A DNA stretch of 64,000 bases. Origin: Fodinicola feengrottensis. Lineage in GTDB: Bacteria; Actinomycetota; Actinomycetes; Mycobacteriales; HKI-0501. Shown here piece by piece: positions 42,401 to 52,486 of this stretch. The notes beneath the pieces were generated by a model that was not told the DNA's origin, did not search any database, and saw only the letters and a list, made by a program, of their open reading frames with translations. The stretch's first letter is position 1; each line of letters opens with the position of its first letter. The position numbers were made by a program, and so were the translations under genes. The DNA lies in the NCBI RefSeq assembly GCF_010993775.1, contig NZ_WOTO01000034.1, positions 1 through 64,000 on the forward strand. Direction: 5' to 3'.

Positions 42401-44843
42401 AGCGGTGACTACCGGGCTCCAGCAGCCGGCACCGAGACTGTCATCGCCCAGGCATGGGCGCAAGTGCTGGGAAGAAAGGGCATCGGGGCTGACGACAACT
42501 TCTTTGATCTGGGCGGCCATTCCTTGGTTGCCACCCAGGTCGTCGCCAAGGTGCGCGCGGCTACCGGCGTCGCGCTGTCGGTGATGGATCTGTTCACCTC
42601 GCCCACTATTCGTGAACTCGCCACGCTCGTCGATAGGCCTGCGGACACCCATCGGCCTCGGCCGCTGTTGTACGAACTGACCGCTCCGGTGCCGGCCGGG
42701 CAACGGGTTCTCAGTTATGTCTGCATCCCGTACGGCGGCGGGACCGCGGCGATTTTCCAGCCACTGGCGCAGGCGCTGCCGGCCGGGCATCGGCTGTTCG
42801 CGGTCGCCGCGCCCGGCGACGAGGTGGGCCTCGCGGAAGAATCGATCCCGCTTGACGAGCTGGCGACCAAGTGTGTCAACGAAATCCTCGTGCGGGTCGA
42901 CGGGCCGATCGCACTTTATGCGCACTGCGCCGGAGCGGCGCTCGCCGTGCAGATCGCGCGCCGGCTGGAAACCGCCGGGCGTACCGTGACGGCGATCTAC
43001 TTCGGCGCGGTCTTTCCCTTCGCCAAGCCCGGAAAACGGGTCTGGTCCGGATTGAGCACACTCGCCGGCATGAAACGGTTGCGGGCCGACCAGGCTTTCG
43101 CGAACTGGTTGGCGGTCATCGGCGACCTGGATCCGGCCAGCGCCCGGCAGGTCGTACGCATTGCCCGCCGAGCGGCGGTCCGTGCTGAGGAGTTCTTCAC
43201 GGACCTTCTGCGGGAACCAAAAGATCGCCTGCGCACGCCGATCATCTCGGTCGTTGGCGAGCACGACCCGGACACCGAATTCGCCGCCGAACGCTATCGT
43301 GAATGGCATTTCCTCACCGACACGACCGCGTTGGCGACCCTCGACGAGGCCGGCCACTTCTTCGTGACGTACCGGGCCAAGGAACTGGCCGATATCGTCA
43401 CCACCGCACATCATCAGCTCGCCGACGAAGAACCGGGCCCTGTTGGCGACGAAAACTGGCGGATAGCAGGTGTTTTCCCGGTCCGCCGCCGCCAGGTCAT
43501 CATCGGCCCACAGCCGAGCATGCGCAGATTTCTCACGGTGGCCTCCGGCCAGCTCGTCTCGATCGTCGGGTCGGCACTGACCGAATTCGCCCTGCCGATG
43601 TGGATCTACCTGAAAACCGGCTCACTGCTCAGTTTCGCTTTGCTGGCGGTGGCCGGCCTGCTGCCGGGAATGGTGGTCGCACCGCTGGCCGGCGCACTGG
43701 TCGATCGCTACGACCGTCGGCTGATCATGCTCCTTGGCGACTGCGCGGCCGGCGGCACCCAGCTGGCGCTCGGGATTCTGTTCTTTTCCGGGCATCTCCA
43801 GCTGTGGCAGATCTACCCGCTGGTGGGTCTGTTATCGGTGGCCCTTTCGTTCCAGCGCCTCGCCTACGGCTCGGCCGTAGCGCAGCTGGCGCCCAAACAC
43901 TATCTCGGCCACGCCAACGGGGTGGTCCAGATGATCGGCGGCGCGTCACAGGTCCTGGTGCCGCTGGTCGCGGTCGGGCTGTTGGCCTCGATCGGCCTCG
44001 GCGGCATCCTCATTTTCGATGTCGCCAGCTATGTTTTCGCGATCGCCGTGGTTTCGCTCGTACGCTTCCCCACCACGCTCGCCCGGCACCGCAAGGAACC
44101 ACTGTTGGCCGAGACAGTCAACGGCTTCCGGTTCTCCTGGGGGCAGCGCGGCTTCCGTGCCATGCTGCTGTTTTTCATGGTGCTGAACATCTTCTTGGCG
44201 CCGATGTTCATGCTCGTCTCACCGACCGTACTTTCCTTCGCCAGCCTCGCCGACGCTGGCCGGGTGGCTCTCGCGGGCGGAGTGGGGGTGCTGCTGGGCG
44301 GGCTGGTGATGGCTTTCTGGGGCGGCCCACGGCACCAGCGACTGCGCGGCGTTTTCCTCTGTGCGTTGGCATGCGGAGCCGCCTGCGTGATCACCGGCCT
44401 GCGGGCCAACCTCTGGGTGCTGGCGGCCGGCGCGCTGTTGATGTCGCTTTGTGTGACCCTGCTCAACAGCCTCTACGCCACCATCGTGCACGTGAAGGTG
44501 CCCGCAACGATTCCACGGCCGGGTTTTCGCGGTGAACACCCTGATCGCGTGGTCCACGCTTCCGCTGGGATGGGCGATTATCGGACCGTACGGGATCCAT
44601 CTCCTGCAGCCGCTGATGAATCCAGGCGGCGCGCTGGCCACCAGTGTCGGCGCGGTCATCGGCACCGGACCGGGCCGGGGCGCCGGTCTCGCCTACTTGC
44701 TGTTCGGCGCGGCAATCATCATCCTGGTGCTGGTGTCCATGCGCATTCGGTTGCTGAGGAATTTCGACACGGATGTACCAAACGGTGCCATGGATGACCT
44801 CGTCGGATATGAGATCATCCGGCAACGAACGGAAAACCGGTGA
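39452..44843 (+). CDS. NRPS C-A-PCP-TE fused to an MFS exporter (frame breaks near 39500, 42030, 44515)
   Basis: About 1,797 residues. C domain 1-430 (LALPIHHIASDGWSTALVLS, near 168). A domain 487-976 (IAYAIYTSGTTGQPKAAMIS, FDVSVWEFFWPLLTGA, NLYGPTEAAVDVSAW); specificity residues read D-V-W-H-F-S-L-V-D-K, identical to the serine code of EntF as I recall it. PCP Ser near 1022 (NFFDLGGHSLVATQV). TE about 1075-1310, where GxSxG is replaced by ALYAHCAGAALAV, putting Cys at the nucleophile place near 1158, with Asp in EHDPDTEF and His in DEAGHFF. MFS domain about 1350-1780 with about 12 TM helices. Breaks are single-base. The fusion couples peptide release to export. Confidence 0.88.
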
Positions 44844-46341
44844 CGAGCGGGTTGGCGGCCGCCCGCCGGGGCCACACCGTACCCGACCTGCTCGCCGCCA
44901 GAGCCGCCCACCAACCCGACCGGTTGGCTCTCGCGGTTGGCGCGCACTCGCTGACTTTCGGCGAGTGGGAAGCAAAGTCCAGCGTGGTCGCGGGGGCGCT
45001 GCGTCATCGAGGCGTCGAGCGCGGCGAGCGAGTGGCGCTGGTGTACGGGACGCGGCACTGGATCGACTTCGCGGTGGCTTTCTGCGCTGTACAGAAGGCC
45101 GGCGGAGTGCCCGTACCGGTGTCCGAACGGCTGGCCCCAGCCGAACGCGACTATATTCTGCACCACTGCACCGCGGCCGGCGTCCTGCATGCCGAAGATG
45201 TCCATGTCACAGCGGAAAATGCGTGGTCCGCGACACTGGCGAAATGCCAGGACGGATCCGAGCCAGTCAAGGGGACGGCCTCGCCGTCCGACCTGGCCCA
45301 GATCATCTACACGTCCGGAACGACCGGCCGCCCCAAGGGCGTCAGTGCCACTCACGGCAACCTGACTTTCGGCTGCACGACCGGCGAGCGTCGAGTGAAG
45401 CTGGCGCATTCGGACCATTTCCTGCACGCCTTTCCGGTCGGCACCAACGCCTGTCAGACCGCGCTTTTGACCGCTCTGGATGCCCGGCCGGCCGGTGTCG
45501 CAATGTCCCGGTTCACCCCGGGCCACCTCGGCCGGCTCATCGAGAAATACCACCCCGGAACACTCTTTCTGGTGCCCACCATGGCGATCGAGGCACTCAC
45601 CGCCCGCCCGCCTTGCCGAGCGGTTCGACCTGTCCTCGGTAGTCATGGTCGGCGTGAGTGCGGCGGCGCTGCCCCCGGCGGTCGCGGTGGCCCTCACCGA
45701 AGCCTTCGAAAACGCGACCGTGGTCAACACTTACACCTCAACCGAGGCGGCTCCGGCGCAGACCACCATGGTGTTCGACCCGCGCCGGCCGACGGCGTTG
45801 GGCCGGCCGGCATCAGCGGCCGACCTTCAGATCGCTTCGTCAGAAGGAAAGCCCGTACCGGCCGGCGAAGTGGGCGAGGTCTGGTTGCGGTCACCGGTCC
45901 GGCCACGGGAGTACTACGCCGATCCGGCCGCGACCGCCGCGGTTTTCCGGGGCAGCTGGGTGCGGATGGGCGACCTCGGCCGGCTTGACGAGGAGGGTAT
46001 CTCTCTACCTGGTTGACCGGGAGTCGGAAGTACTCAAGTCTGGCGCCGAAAAAGTCTCGACGCTGCAGGTGGAGGCGGCCCTTTACGAGCATCCCCGGAT
46101 AGCCGAGGCTGCTGTTTTCGGTATCCCTCATCCAGTGCTGGGCACCGCCATCGCGGCCGCCGTGGTGCCACGCGGCGAGGTCGTGCCGAGCGAATTACGT
46201 GCCTTCCTGGCCGGGCGGCTCGCCAGCCATCAACTGCCCAGCACGATCCACGTACGGGATGCGTTGCCCCACAACGAGAACGGCAAAGTGCTCAAGCGGG
46301 CGCTGCGAGATCAGCTGATCGCCGAGCAGGAAGGCAACTGA
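44840..46341 (+). CDS. AMP-dependent acyl/amino-acid ligase (frame breaks near 45615 and 46000)
   Basis: GTG 44840 overlaps the NRPS stop. About 500 residues of the ANL superfamily: DLAQIIYTSGTTGRPKGVSA (P-loop), NTYTSTEAAPAQTTMVFDPR, MGDLGRLDEEG and the catalytic lysine region LPHNENGKVLKRALRDQL. FadD/DltA-type: it lacks a fused carrier. It likely activates a carboxylic acid (fatty, aryl or amino acid) and loads a stand-alone carrier of the cluster. Substrate not predictable by eye. Confidence 0.82.
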
Positions 46342-48084
46342 ATGTCCGAGCAGCTCAGCGTCACCCTCCAAGACACCGTCCTGGACCATTTCCTTCGCAG
46401 CGCACAGCAAACTCCGGAAGCCGTGGCGGTGGTCTTCGACCAGACCCGGCTGACCTACCGAGAGCTGGACGCGGCGGCGAATGCGTTGGCCGCACGACTC
46501 TGGGCGGCCGGAGTGCGGTCGGGCGGCTTGGTCGGTGTCCACATGGGACGCTCGGCCGAGCTGGTGGTGGCGGTGTTGGGCATTCTGCGAGCTGGCGCGG
46601 CTTATCTGCCACTGGACCCCTCCTACCCCACCGAACGGATCGCTTTCATCGCCGCCGATGCGGCCGCTCCGGTCATGGTGACCCGGTACGGCGAGGAATC
46701 ACCGTTGCCTGGGAAGGTGGTGACGGTCGATCTGGCAGAACTTCTCCGCACGCCGGATCTGCCCCCGCCTCAGGAAAATGGCGACCTCGCTTACGTGATC
46801 TACACGTCCGGATCGACTGGACAACCCAAGGGCGTGGAGATCGGGCATCGGGCCCTCGCCAACCTGATTGGCTCTTTTTCTGCCGAATTAGGGGCTTCGC
46901 CGGCGGACCGCTGGCTCGGGCTGACCTCACTGTCGTTCGACATCGCGGCTTTGGAGATATTCCTGCCGTTGACGTCCGGCGGCCGACTGGTCATGGCGCC
47001 GGACACGGCCGTACGGGATGGCCGCGCGCTCGCGAGGATGATCCGCGACCAGGCCGTCACGCATGTGCAGGCCACTCCGTCGAGCTGGCGACTGCTGGTT
47101 CCTGAACTCGGCGGCGAGCCCACCCTGGTCGCACTGTGCGGCGGAGAGCCGCTGCCGGTCCCGCTGGCGAAAGAAATCCGGGTACGGGTTCGCCGCCTCC
47201 TGAATGTCTACGGCCCGACCGAAACCACGGTCTGGTCCACAGTGGACGATCTGCCCGCCGACCCGGACACCGTTACCATCGGCCGCCCGATAGCCAACAC
47301 TGACCTCTACGTGCTGGATGAGTCGCTCGCGGCCGTCCCGGCCGGCTCCCCCGGCGAGCTTTTCATTGGCGGTGCAGGACTTGCCGCCGGCTACCACAAC
47401 CAGCCGGAGTTGACCGCCACGCGGTTCGTGTCGAACCCGTACGGGCCGGGCCGGATCTACCGCACTGGTGATCTCGCACGCATCCGGGCGGACGGTCGGC
47501 TGGATTTCCTTGGCCGGCTGGACGATCAGGTCAAGATCCGCGGTCACCGGATCGAGCTGGGCGAAATCGAGGCCCGACTGCTGTCCCACCCGACCGTGGC
47601 CGAGGCGGCGGTCGCGGCCGTTGGCGAAGAAGATCCGCAGCTGGTCGGATACGTGGTGGCGGCCGCCGGATCCACCGTGGACAGTGCGGTGTTGTCCGAC
47701 CACCTGAGCCGATCGCTGCCGGCGGTGATGGTGCCCAACGCGTACGTATGGCTTGGCTCGCTTCCGTTGACTCCGAACGGGAAACTCGACCGATCGGCGC
47801 TGCCGGCTCCGCCGCGTACGCGAGATGTCGAGGCGGCGCCCGCGTACACCGGAGTCGCCGCCCAGGTGCAAGAAGTCTGGTGTGAGGTGCTGCGGATCGA
47901 CGACATTGGGCCGAACGAGGACCTTTTTGACCTCGGCGGCCACTCGTTGACGATGACCAAGATCATCGCGCGGCTGCGGTCGCGGCTCGGGGTGGAAGTC
48001 CCACTCGATGTTTTCTTCGACACGCCCACCATCTCCGGCGTGGTGGCGGCCGTCGTCGGACTCCAGCAGGAGATGGCCGAATGA
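46342..48084 (+). CDS. NRPS A-PCP didomain protein
   Basis: 580 residues with an intact frame. A domain: LAYVIYTSGSTGQPKGVEIG, FDIAALEIFLPLTSGG, LLNVYGPTETTVWSTV, YRTGDLARIRADGRLDFLGR, LPLTPNGKLDRSALP. The code reads D-I-L-Q-L-G-V-V-W-K, close to the glycine code I remember (D-I-L-Q-L-G-L-I-W). The PCP follows with DLFDLGGHSLTMTKI. Loads glycine (or similar small residue) for condensation in trans, as no C domain is attached. ATGA overlap to the ACP gene. Confidence 0.88.
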   Translation: MSEQLSVTLQDTVLDHFLRSAQQTPEAVAVVFDQTRLTYRELDAAANALAARLWAAGVRSGGLVGVHMGRSAELVVAVLGILRAGAAYLPLDPSYPTERIAFIAADAAAPVMVTRYGEESPLPGKVVTVDLAELLRTPDLPPPQENGDLAYVIYTSGSTGQPKGVEIGHRALANLIGSFSAELGASPADRWLGLTSLSFDIAALEIFLPLTSGGRLVMAPDTAVRDGRALARMIRDQAVTHVQATPSSWRLLVPELGGEPTLVALCGGEPLPVPLAKEIRVRVRRLLNVYGPTETTVWSTVDDLPADPDTVTIGRPIANTDLYVLDESLAAVPAGSPGELFIGGAGLAAGYHNQPELTATRFVSNPYGPGRIYRTGDLARIRADGRLDFLGRLDDQVKIRGHRIELGEIEARLLSHPTVAEAAVAAVGEEDPQLVGYVVAAAGSTVDSAVLSDHLSRSLPAVMVPNAYVWLGSLPLTPNGKLDRSALPAPPRTRDVEAAPAYTGVAAQVQEVWCEVLRIDDIGPNEDLFDLGGHSLTMTKIIARLRSRLGVEVPLDVFFDTPTISGVVAAVVGLQQEMAE

Positions 48085-48338
48085 GCGTCCGAGAGAAAGT
48101 GGCCGCACTGGTGGCCGCGGCGTGCGATCACACGATCGGCGCCGACGACGTGCTCGCGCACGGTGATTCGTTGGCATCGCTGGGCGTCGGCTCGCTGGCA
48201 TATCTGCGGCTCATCGACTCACTGGAGTCCGAATACGACGTGCGGATCGACTTGGACGCGGACGTGACCTTCCTGGAAAGTCTGGACGCGATGGTCGAGC
48301 AGCTGGCCAGGCTCGGCGTACGAGAAACCGGGACCTAA
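48081..48338 (+). CDS. Stand-alone acyl carrier protein
   Basis: 85 residues; LASLGVGSLAYLRLIDSLES contains the Ser attachment site in GVGSL, atypical for PCPs (usually GGxSL) and closer to ACPs. Acidic overall, as expected. Coupled to the A-PCP gene, it may carry the ligase-activated acyl group or a sugar-modified aminoacyl intermediate. Confidence 0.8.
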   Translation: MSVREKVAALVAAACDHTIGADDVLAHGDSLASLGVGSLAYLRLIDSLESEYDVRIDLDADVTFLESLDAMVEQLARLGVRETGT

Positions 48339-48340
48339 CC

Positions 48341-49072
48341 GTGCGAACGGTCGGATCAGGCTTTCTGGGTCAAAACCTGGCGGCCATCGCGAGCCGGCAC
48401 CCGGACGCGGTGGTCTTCGCGGCCGGGCCGTCCAGTGGCGCGTCAACGGAAACCTCGGATTTCGACCGGGAAGCCGTACGGCTGCGGGAAACCCTCGCTC
48501 ATTGTACGACTTCCGGCGAACGTCTGGTCTATATCTCCACCGCATCGGCCGGGCTTTACGGCCGTGCCGAACCGGTCAGCCGAGAGTCGGGTCCGGCGCG
48601 ACCTGAATCGCCCTACGGACAACACAAACTCCGAATGGAGGACATTGTCGCCAAGGCCGACCCAGCACATCTGACTGTCCGGCTGGCCTATCCGGTGGGC
48701 CGCCGGCAGCCAGCGCACCAGCTCGTGCCGGCGTTGGTCGCGAACATCCGGTCCGGCAAGGTGAAAGTCCTGTCCGGAGCCCGTCGAGACCTCATCGACG
48801 CGGCCGATTTCGTTCGTACGGTGGACAGTCTGCTCGACGCCCGAGTGACCGGTGTGGTCAATGTCGGGTCCGGTCATCCGGTGCCGGTGTCCGAACTGGT
48901 CGCCGAGCTGGAGAAACGGCTGGGTATCACGGCCACTATCGAGCTGGTGGCAAGCCCGGCGGATCCCCGGATCTGTACGGAAAAGCTCCGCCAGCTGGTG
49001 CCTGCGGTGGCGGATTTCGGTTTCGGCGCGGACTACTTCCGCCAGGTCCTTGATCGGTACGTGCTCCGATGA
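48341..49072 (+). CDS. NAD(P)-dependent sugar epimerase/ketoreductase (extended SDR)
   Basis: GTG 48341 gives 243 residues. The nucleotide motif VGSGFLGQNLAAI is at the N-terminus, the active-site Tyr-Lys pair is SPYGQHKLRME, and YISTASAGLYGRAEPVSRES carries the Ser/Thr. SGVVNVGSGHPVPVSELV-like C-terminal features are seen as VVNVGSGHPVPVSELVAELE. The enzyme is short for an extended SDR (usually about 300). In a cluster with a 2,3-dehydratase it is a good candidate 4-ketoreductase of a deoxysugar. Confidence 0.75.
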   Translation: MRTVGSGFLGQNLAAIASRHPDAVVFAAGPSSGASTETSDFDREAVRLRETLAHCTTSGERLVYISTASAGLYGRAEPVSRESGPARPESPYGQHKLRMEDIVAKADPAHLTVRLAYPVGRRQPAHQLVPALVANIRSGKVKVLSGARRDLIDAADFVRTVDSLLDARVTGVVNVGSGHPVPVSELVAELEKRLGITATIELVASPADPRICTEKLRQLVPAVADFGFGADYFRQVLDRYVLR

Positions 49073-50016
49073 ACCAGCGAAAGCGCCACACCGTGGGAGT
49101 CGTCATCGCCGCGATGAACTCGGCGGAGTTCCTCGACCAGGCGCTCGGGTCGTTGGCCACCCAGACCCGGCCGGCCGACCAGATCGTGGTGGTCGACGAC
49201 TGTTCCGACGACGACACCGAAAAGCTGGCTCTGCGGTGGGCCACGGTGCTGCCGGTCACGGTTATCCGTACGCCCCAGCGGCTGGGAATCTGGGGTGGCC
49301 GGCGGACCGGCATCGCCGCACTGACCACCGATCTGGTCGCGCAGCTCGACGCCGACGACATGGTTCTGCCGCATCACCTGGAAATCCTGTCCGACGCGTA
49401 CGCGGAACGGCCGGGCCTGATCAGCCCGCGACCGCTCAGCTGGACCGGCTCCGGCCCGGCCAGCCCCGCCACGTACACGAAAGATCGCTTTCCGCTGCCG
49501 GGAGACCAGCTCGCCCAGTTGCTCGTCACCAACTACGTGCTCGTCGGCGCCCTCTACTCTCGCGATCTTTACCATCGGATAGGCGGATACCGACAGATCG
49601 CGCTCGGCGAGGACTGGGACCTCTGGGTGCGGCTGGTGGCCGGTGGTGCGCCGATCACCAAGGTGCCCGACCCCAGCTATCTCTATCGAGTCCGGCCAGG
49701 CAGCTACTCCACTCGGTTCGATCGGAACACCGCACAGACCGAAGTGTTGAGCAAATTCTTGGAAAGTTGTGCAGATCCGAACTACCGCCGAGTTGCCAAG
49801 TTGGCCATCATCCAACGACTGGGAACCGGTTACGATGGCGCCGACAGCGATCCCGACCTCGGCCGGATCGTTCGGACGGCGGACCGGATCGAGGTTTACG
49901 ACCGAGACGATCGGCGGCTGTTGGCCATGCACGGTCGCGAAATCGAGTACGTGTACGACGAAACGCTGCGCCGGGACACCTCGTCCTTGCGCGACATCCT
50001 GGGAGATGGCCGGTGA
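49069..50016 (+). CDS. Family 2 glycosyltransferase
   Basis: 315 residues of GT-A fold. VVIAAMNSAEFLDQALGSLA, VVVDDCSDDDTEKLALRW and the metal-binding DxD in LVAQLDADDMVLPHHLEI are present, with the acceptor-base motif LGEDWDLWVRLV. No TM helix, so it acts on a soluble or carrier-bound acceptor. It probably transfers a sugar onto the peptide or an intermediate. Overlaps the SDR by 4 nt. Confidence 0.85.
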   Translation: MNQRKRHTVGVVIAAMNSAEFLDQALGSLATQTRPADQIVVVDDCSDDDTEKLALRWATVLPVTVIRTPQRLGIWGGRRTGIAALTTDLVAQLDADDMVLPHHLEILSDAYAERPGLISPRPLSWTGSGPASPATYTKDRFPLPGDQLAQLLVTNYVLVGALYSRDLYHRIGGYRQIALGEDWDLWVRLVAGGAPITKVPDPSYLYRVRPGSYSTRFDRNTAQTEVLSKFLESCADPNYRRVAKLAIIQRLGTGYDGADSDPDLGRIVRTADRIEVYDRDDRRLLAMHGREIEYVYDETLRRDTSSLRDILGDGR

Positions 50017-51224
50017 TCGTGACCTTCACCGGCATGCGGGCCACCGCGGCGCCGCTCAGCTGGGGACAGTCCATTGTGTACGACGCGCTGTTGCGGCGGA
50101 CCGCGGACGAGGACTACAACTACAACCTCACCCGAGTGGTGCCGGTGCCGGCTGGATGCACCTCCGACGACGTGGCCACGGCGGTGGCCGCGCTGGTCCG
50201 CCGGCACGACTCGCTGCACACCATCTTTCCCGGCCGGACCCAGGAAGTGATTGCTGCCGGCGAACTGGAGATCCGCGTCGGCCACGCGGATACCGCCAGC
50301 GCGGTCGAGAAGCTGGCCGCTGAGCCGTTCGATCCTGCCCACGACTGGGGAATCCGCGCCACCCTGGTGTGTTTTAACGGCCAGCCACGGGAAATCGTGC
50401 TGGGCCTGTCACATCTGGCGGTTGACGCCTGGGCGGCTGGCATGCTGACCGCGGAGTTACGCCGGCTGTTGCGGCGCCCGGACGTACGCTTACCGGCCGC
50501 ATGGCAGCCGGCGGATCAGGCTCGACACGAACAAAGCGAGGCAGGCATCCGGCGCAGCGAACGCGGGCTGGAGTATTTGCGATCGGTAGCTGGCGGCGCG
50601 GCGCCCACCGGACCGCTTGAAAACGTGCCGAGTCTGCGACATGGCGAACTGCGTTCGCAGGTGGCTGAGGTAGCTGCGGCCCGTCTCGCCGAACGCTGTC
50701 GTACGTCCGATTCGACCGTCTATCTCGCCGCTTTCGCTCACCAGCAAGCGAAGATCGCCGACACAGACACCTGTTTCCTGAAAACCGTGGCATACAACCG
50801 GACAACCGACAACGAACGCGGCTGCGTGGCTCCTTTCGCGCTGGACGCGTTCGTGTCCGTATCAGTCGCCGGACCCGATGGCTTCGCGGGGCTGGTCAAG
50901 CGATCGTGGGCCGCGTCCATGCGGGCGTACCAACACGCCCAATGTGACCCGGCGGCTGCCCGGGAGCTGGTCGAGACCGCCGGGGTGAATCCGCCGGTGA
51001 TGTTCAACGATGCCCGCTCACCGGTCCGGCCGAGCCCGCCGCGCCAGCCAACCGGCACAACTTTTCGCTGGCTACCTGATTTTCGACCACCGGGCCTGCG
51101 GTGCTATCTCGCGATCGCCGACGACAGGGACGGCCAGACGCTGTCACTGCTGGCCGACCATCGGGCCGACGTCGTCCGGGATTTCCTTTATAGGATGGAA
51201 GAACTGCTGATGAGGGCGGCATGA
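50013..51224 (+). CDS. Condensation-domain-like protein with altered active site
   Basis: GTG 50013 gives 403 residues. The N-terminus (APLSWGQSIVYDALLRRTAD) and length match a stand-alone C-domain, but the HHxxxDG motif is EIVLGLSHLAVDAWAAGMLT: the first His is Ser and the final Gly is Ala, while the second His and the Asp remain. The second His is the catalytic one in C domains, so activity is possible. VNPPVMFNDARSP occupies the C5 region. May be an acyltransferase or a non-catalytic partner. Confidence 0.7.
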   Translation: MIVTFTGMRATAAPLSWGQSIVYDALLRRTADEDYNYNLTRVVPVPAGCTSDDVATAVAALVRRHDSLHTIFPGRTQEVIAAGELEIRVGHADTASAVEKLAAEPFDPAHDWGIRATLVCFNGQPREIVLGLSHLAVDAWAAGMLTAELRRLLRRPDVRLPAAWQPADQARHEQSEAGIRRSERGLEYLRSVAGGAAPTGPLENVPSLRHGELRSQVAEVAAARLAERCRTSDSTVYLAAFAHQQAKIADTDTCFLKTVAYNRTTDNERGCVAPFALDAFVSVSVAGPDGFAGLVKRSWAASMRAYQHAQCDPAAARELVETAGVNPPVMFNDARSPVRPSPPRQPTGTTFRWLPDFRPPGLRCYLAIADDRDGQTLSLLADHRADVVRDFLYRMEELLMRAA

Positions 51225-52486
51225 GGACCGAGACGCTCCAAGCCGTCGTCGACTTCGACCGGTGGTGGGCGCAGCGGCAGGTAACGCACGACTTCACCGT
51301 CCGGCGGATCCCGCTGAACGACTTGCGCGGCTGGCGGTTCGCGCCCGGCAGTGGCAACCTGTGCCACGACAGCGGGCGTTTCTTCACTGTCCGCGGGCTG
51401 CGGGTGACAGATCCCAGTGGTCCGGTGAAAAACTGGTCGCAGCCGATCATCGACCAGCCGGAGATCGGCATTCTGGGGATCCTGCTGAAGCGGATCGATG
51501 GAGAACCGCATTGCCTCATGCAGGCGAAAATGGAGCCTGGGAACGTGAACATGCTCCAGCTCGCACCGACTGTGCAGGCCACCCACAGCAACTACACGGG
51601 AGTGCACGGCGGCGCGGACGTACGCTATCTGGAGTTCTTCCGTTCGCCACGGCCCGGCCGGGTGCTGGTGGACACCCTGCAGTCCGAACACGGCTCGTGG
51701 TTCTACCGCAAACGCAATCGAAACATCGTCGTCGAAATCACTGACGAGTTGGTTCCGACGCACGAGGATTTCCGCTGGATTCCGCTCACCGAGCTCGGCG
51801 GACTGCTGCGGCTCGACAACCTGGTGAACATGGACGCCCGTACGGTGTTGGCGTGCCTTGCGGCGGCCGGCGCACCGCACCCGGACACCGAACTGCTGAG
51901 CTGGATCACCGAGGCGAAATCCCGGCATCCGCAGGCCAGTGAGCTGATCGATCTGGCCGATGTCCGGGACTGGTACCGATATCCGCGAGATCGCCCGGAC
52001 CGACCGCCGGCATTTCAGCGTACTGGCGGTGTCCGTGCGGGCCGGCACCCGGGAAGTCACCCATTGGACCCAGCCGCTCTTCCGGCCGCACGGGCAGGGG
52101 GTGGCGGCTTTCCTGTCACGGCGCCGTAACGGCATCGCCGAGGTTCTCGTGCGGGCCCGAGCCGAGGGTGGCCTGCGCAACGGCGTGGAACTGGGGCCAA
52201 CCGTCCAATGTGTACCCAACAGCTATGCCGATCTGCCGGCGCCGCCGTATTTTGACCTCGTGCTCACCGGGCGGGCCCGTTATGACACGGTGCTTTCCGA
52301 GGAAGGAGGCCGATTCTATCGCGCTCAGACTCGCTATCGGGTGGTCGATGCACCGCCCGACCTCCCGCCCCCCCACCACCGGACTACCGGTGGCTCGCGG
52401 TCGATCGGCTGACCGGATTGTTGCGGCACCCACATTATGTGAATGTGCAAGCCCGAACCCTGGTGGCGGGGTTGAACCTGTGCTGA
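51221..52486 (+). CDS. NDP-hexose 2,3-dehydratase (frame breaks near 51970 and 52370)
   Basis: EvaA/TylX-type enzyme that removes the C2 hydroxyl of NDP-4-keto-6-deoxyglucose. It is a tandem-duplicated protein of about 420 residues; both halves show the family core: QPIIDQPEIGILGILLKRID, LMQAKMEPGNVNMLQLAPTV and GVHGGADVRYLEFFR in the first, QGVAAFLSRRRNGIAEVLVR, ARAEGGLRNGVELGPTVQC and the repeated F/YDxV end in the second. WYR/FYRAQTRYR and the closing DYRWLAVDRLTGLLRHPHYV match the C-terminus. Overlaps the next gene by 7 nt. Confidence 0.85.
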
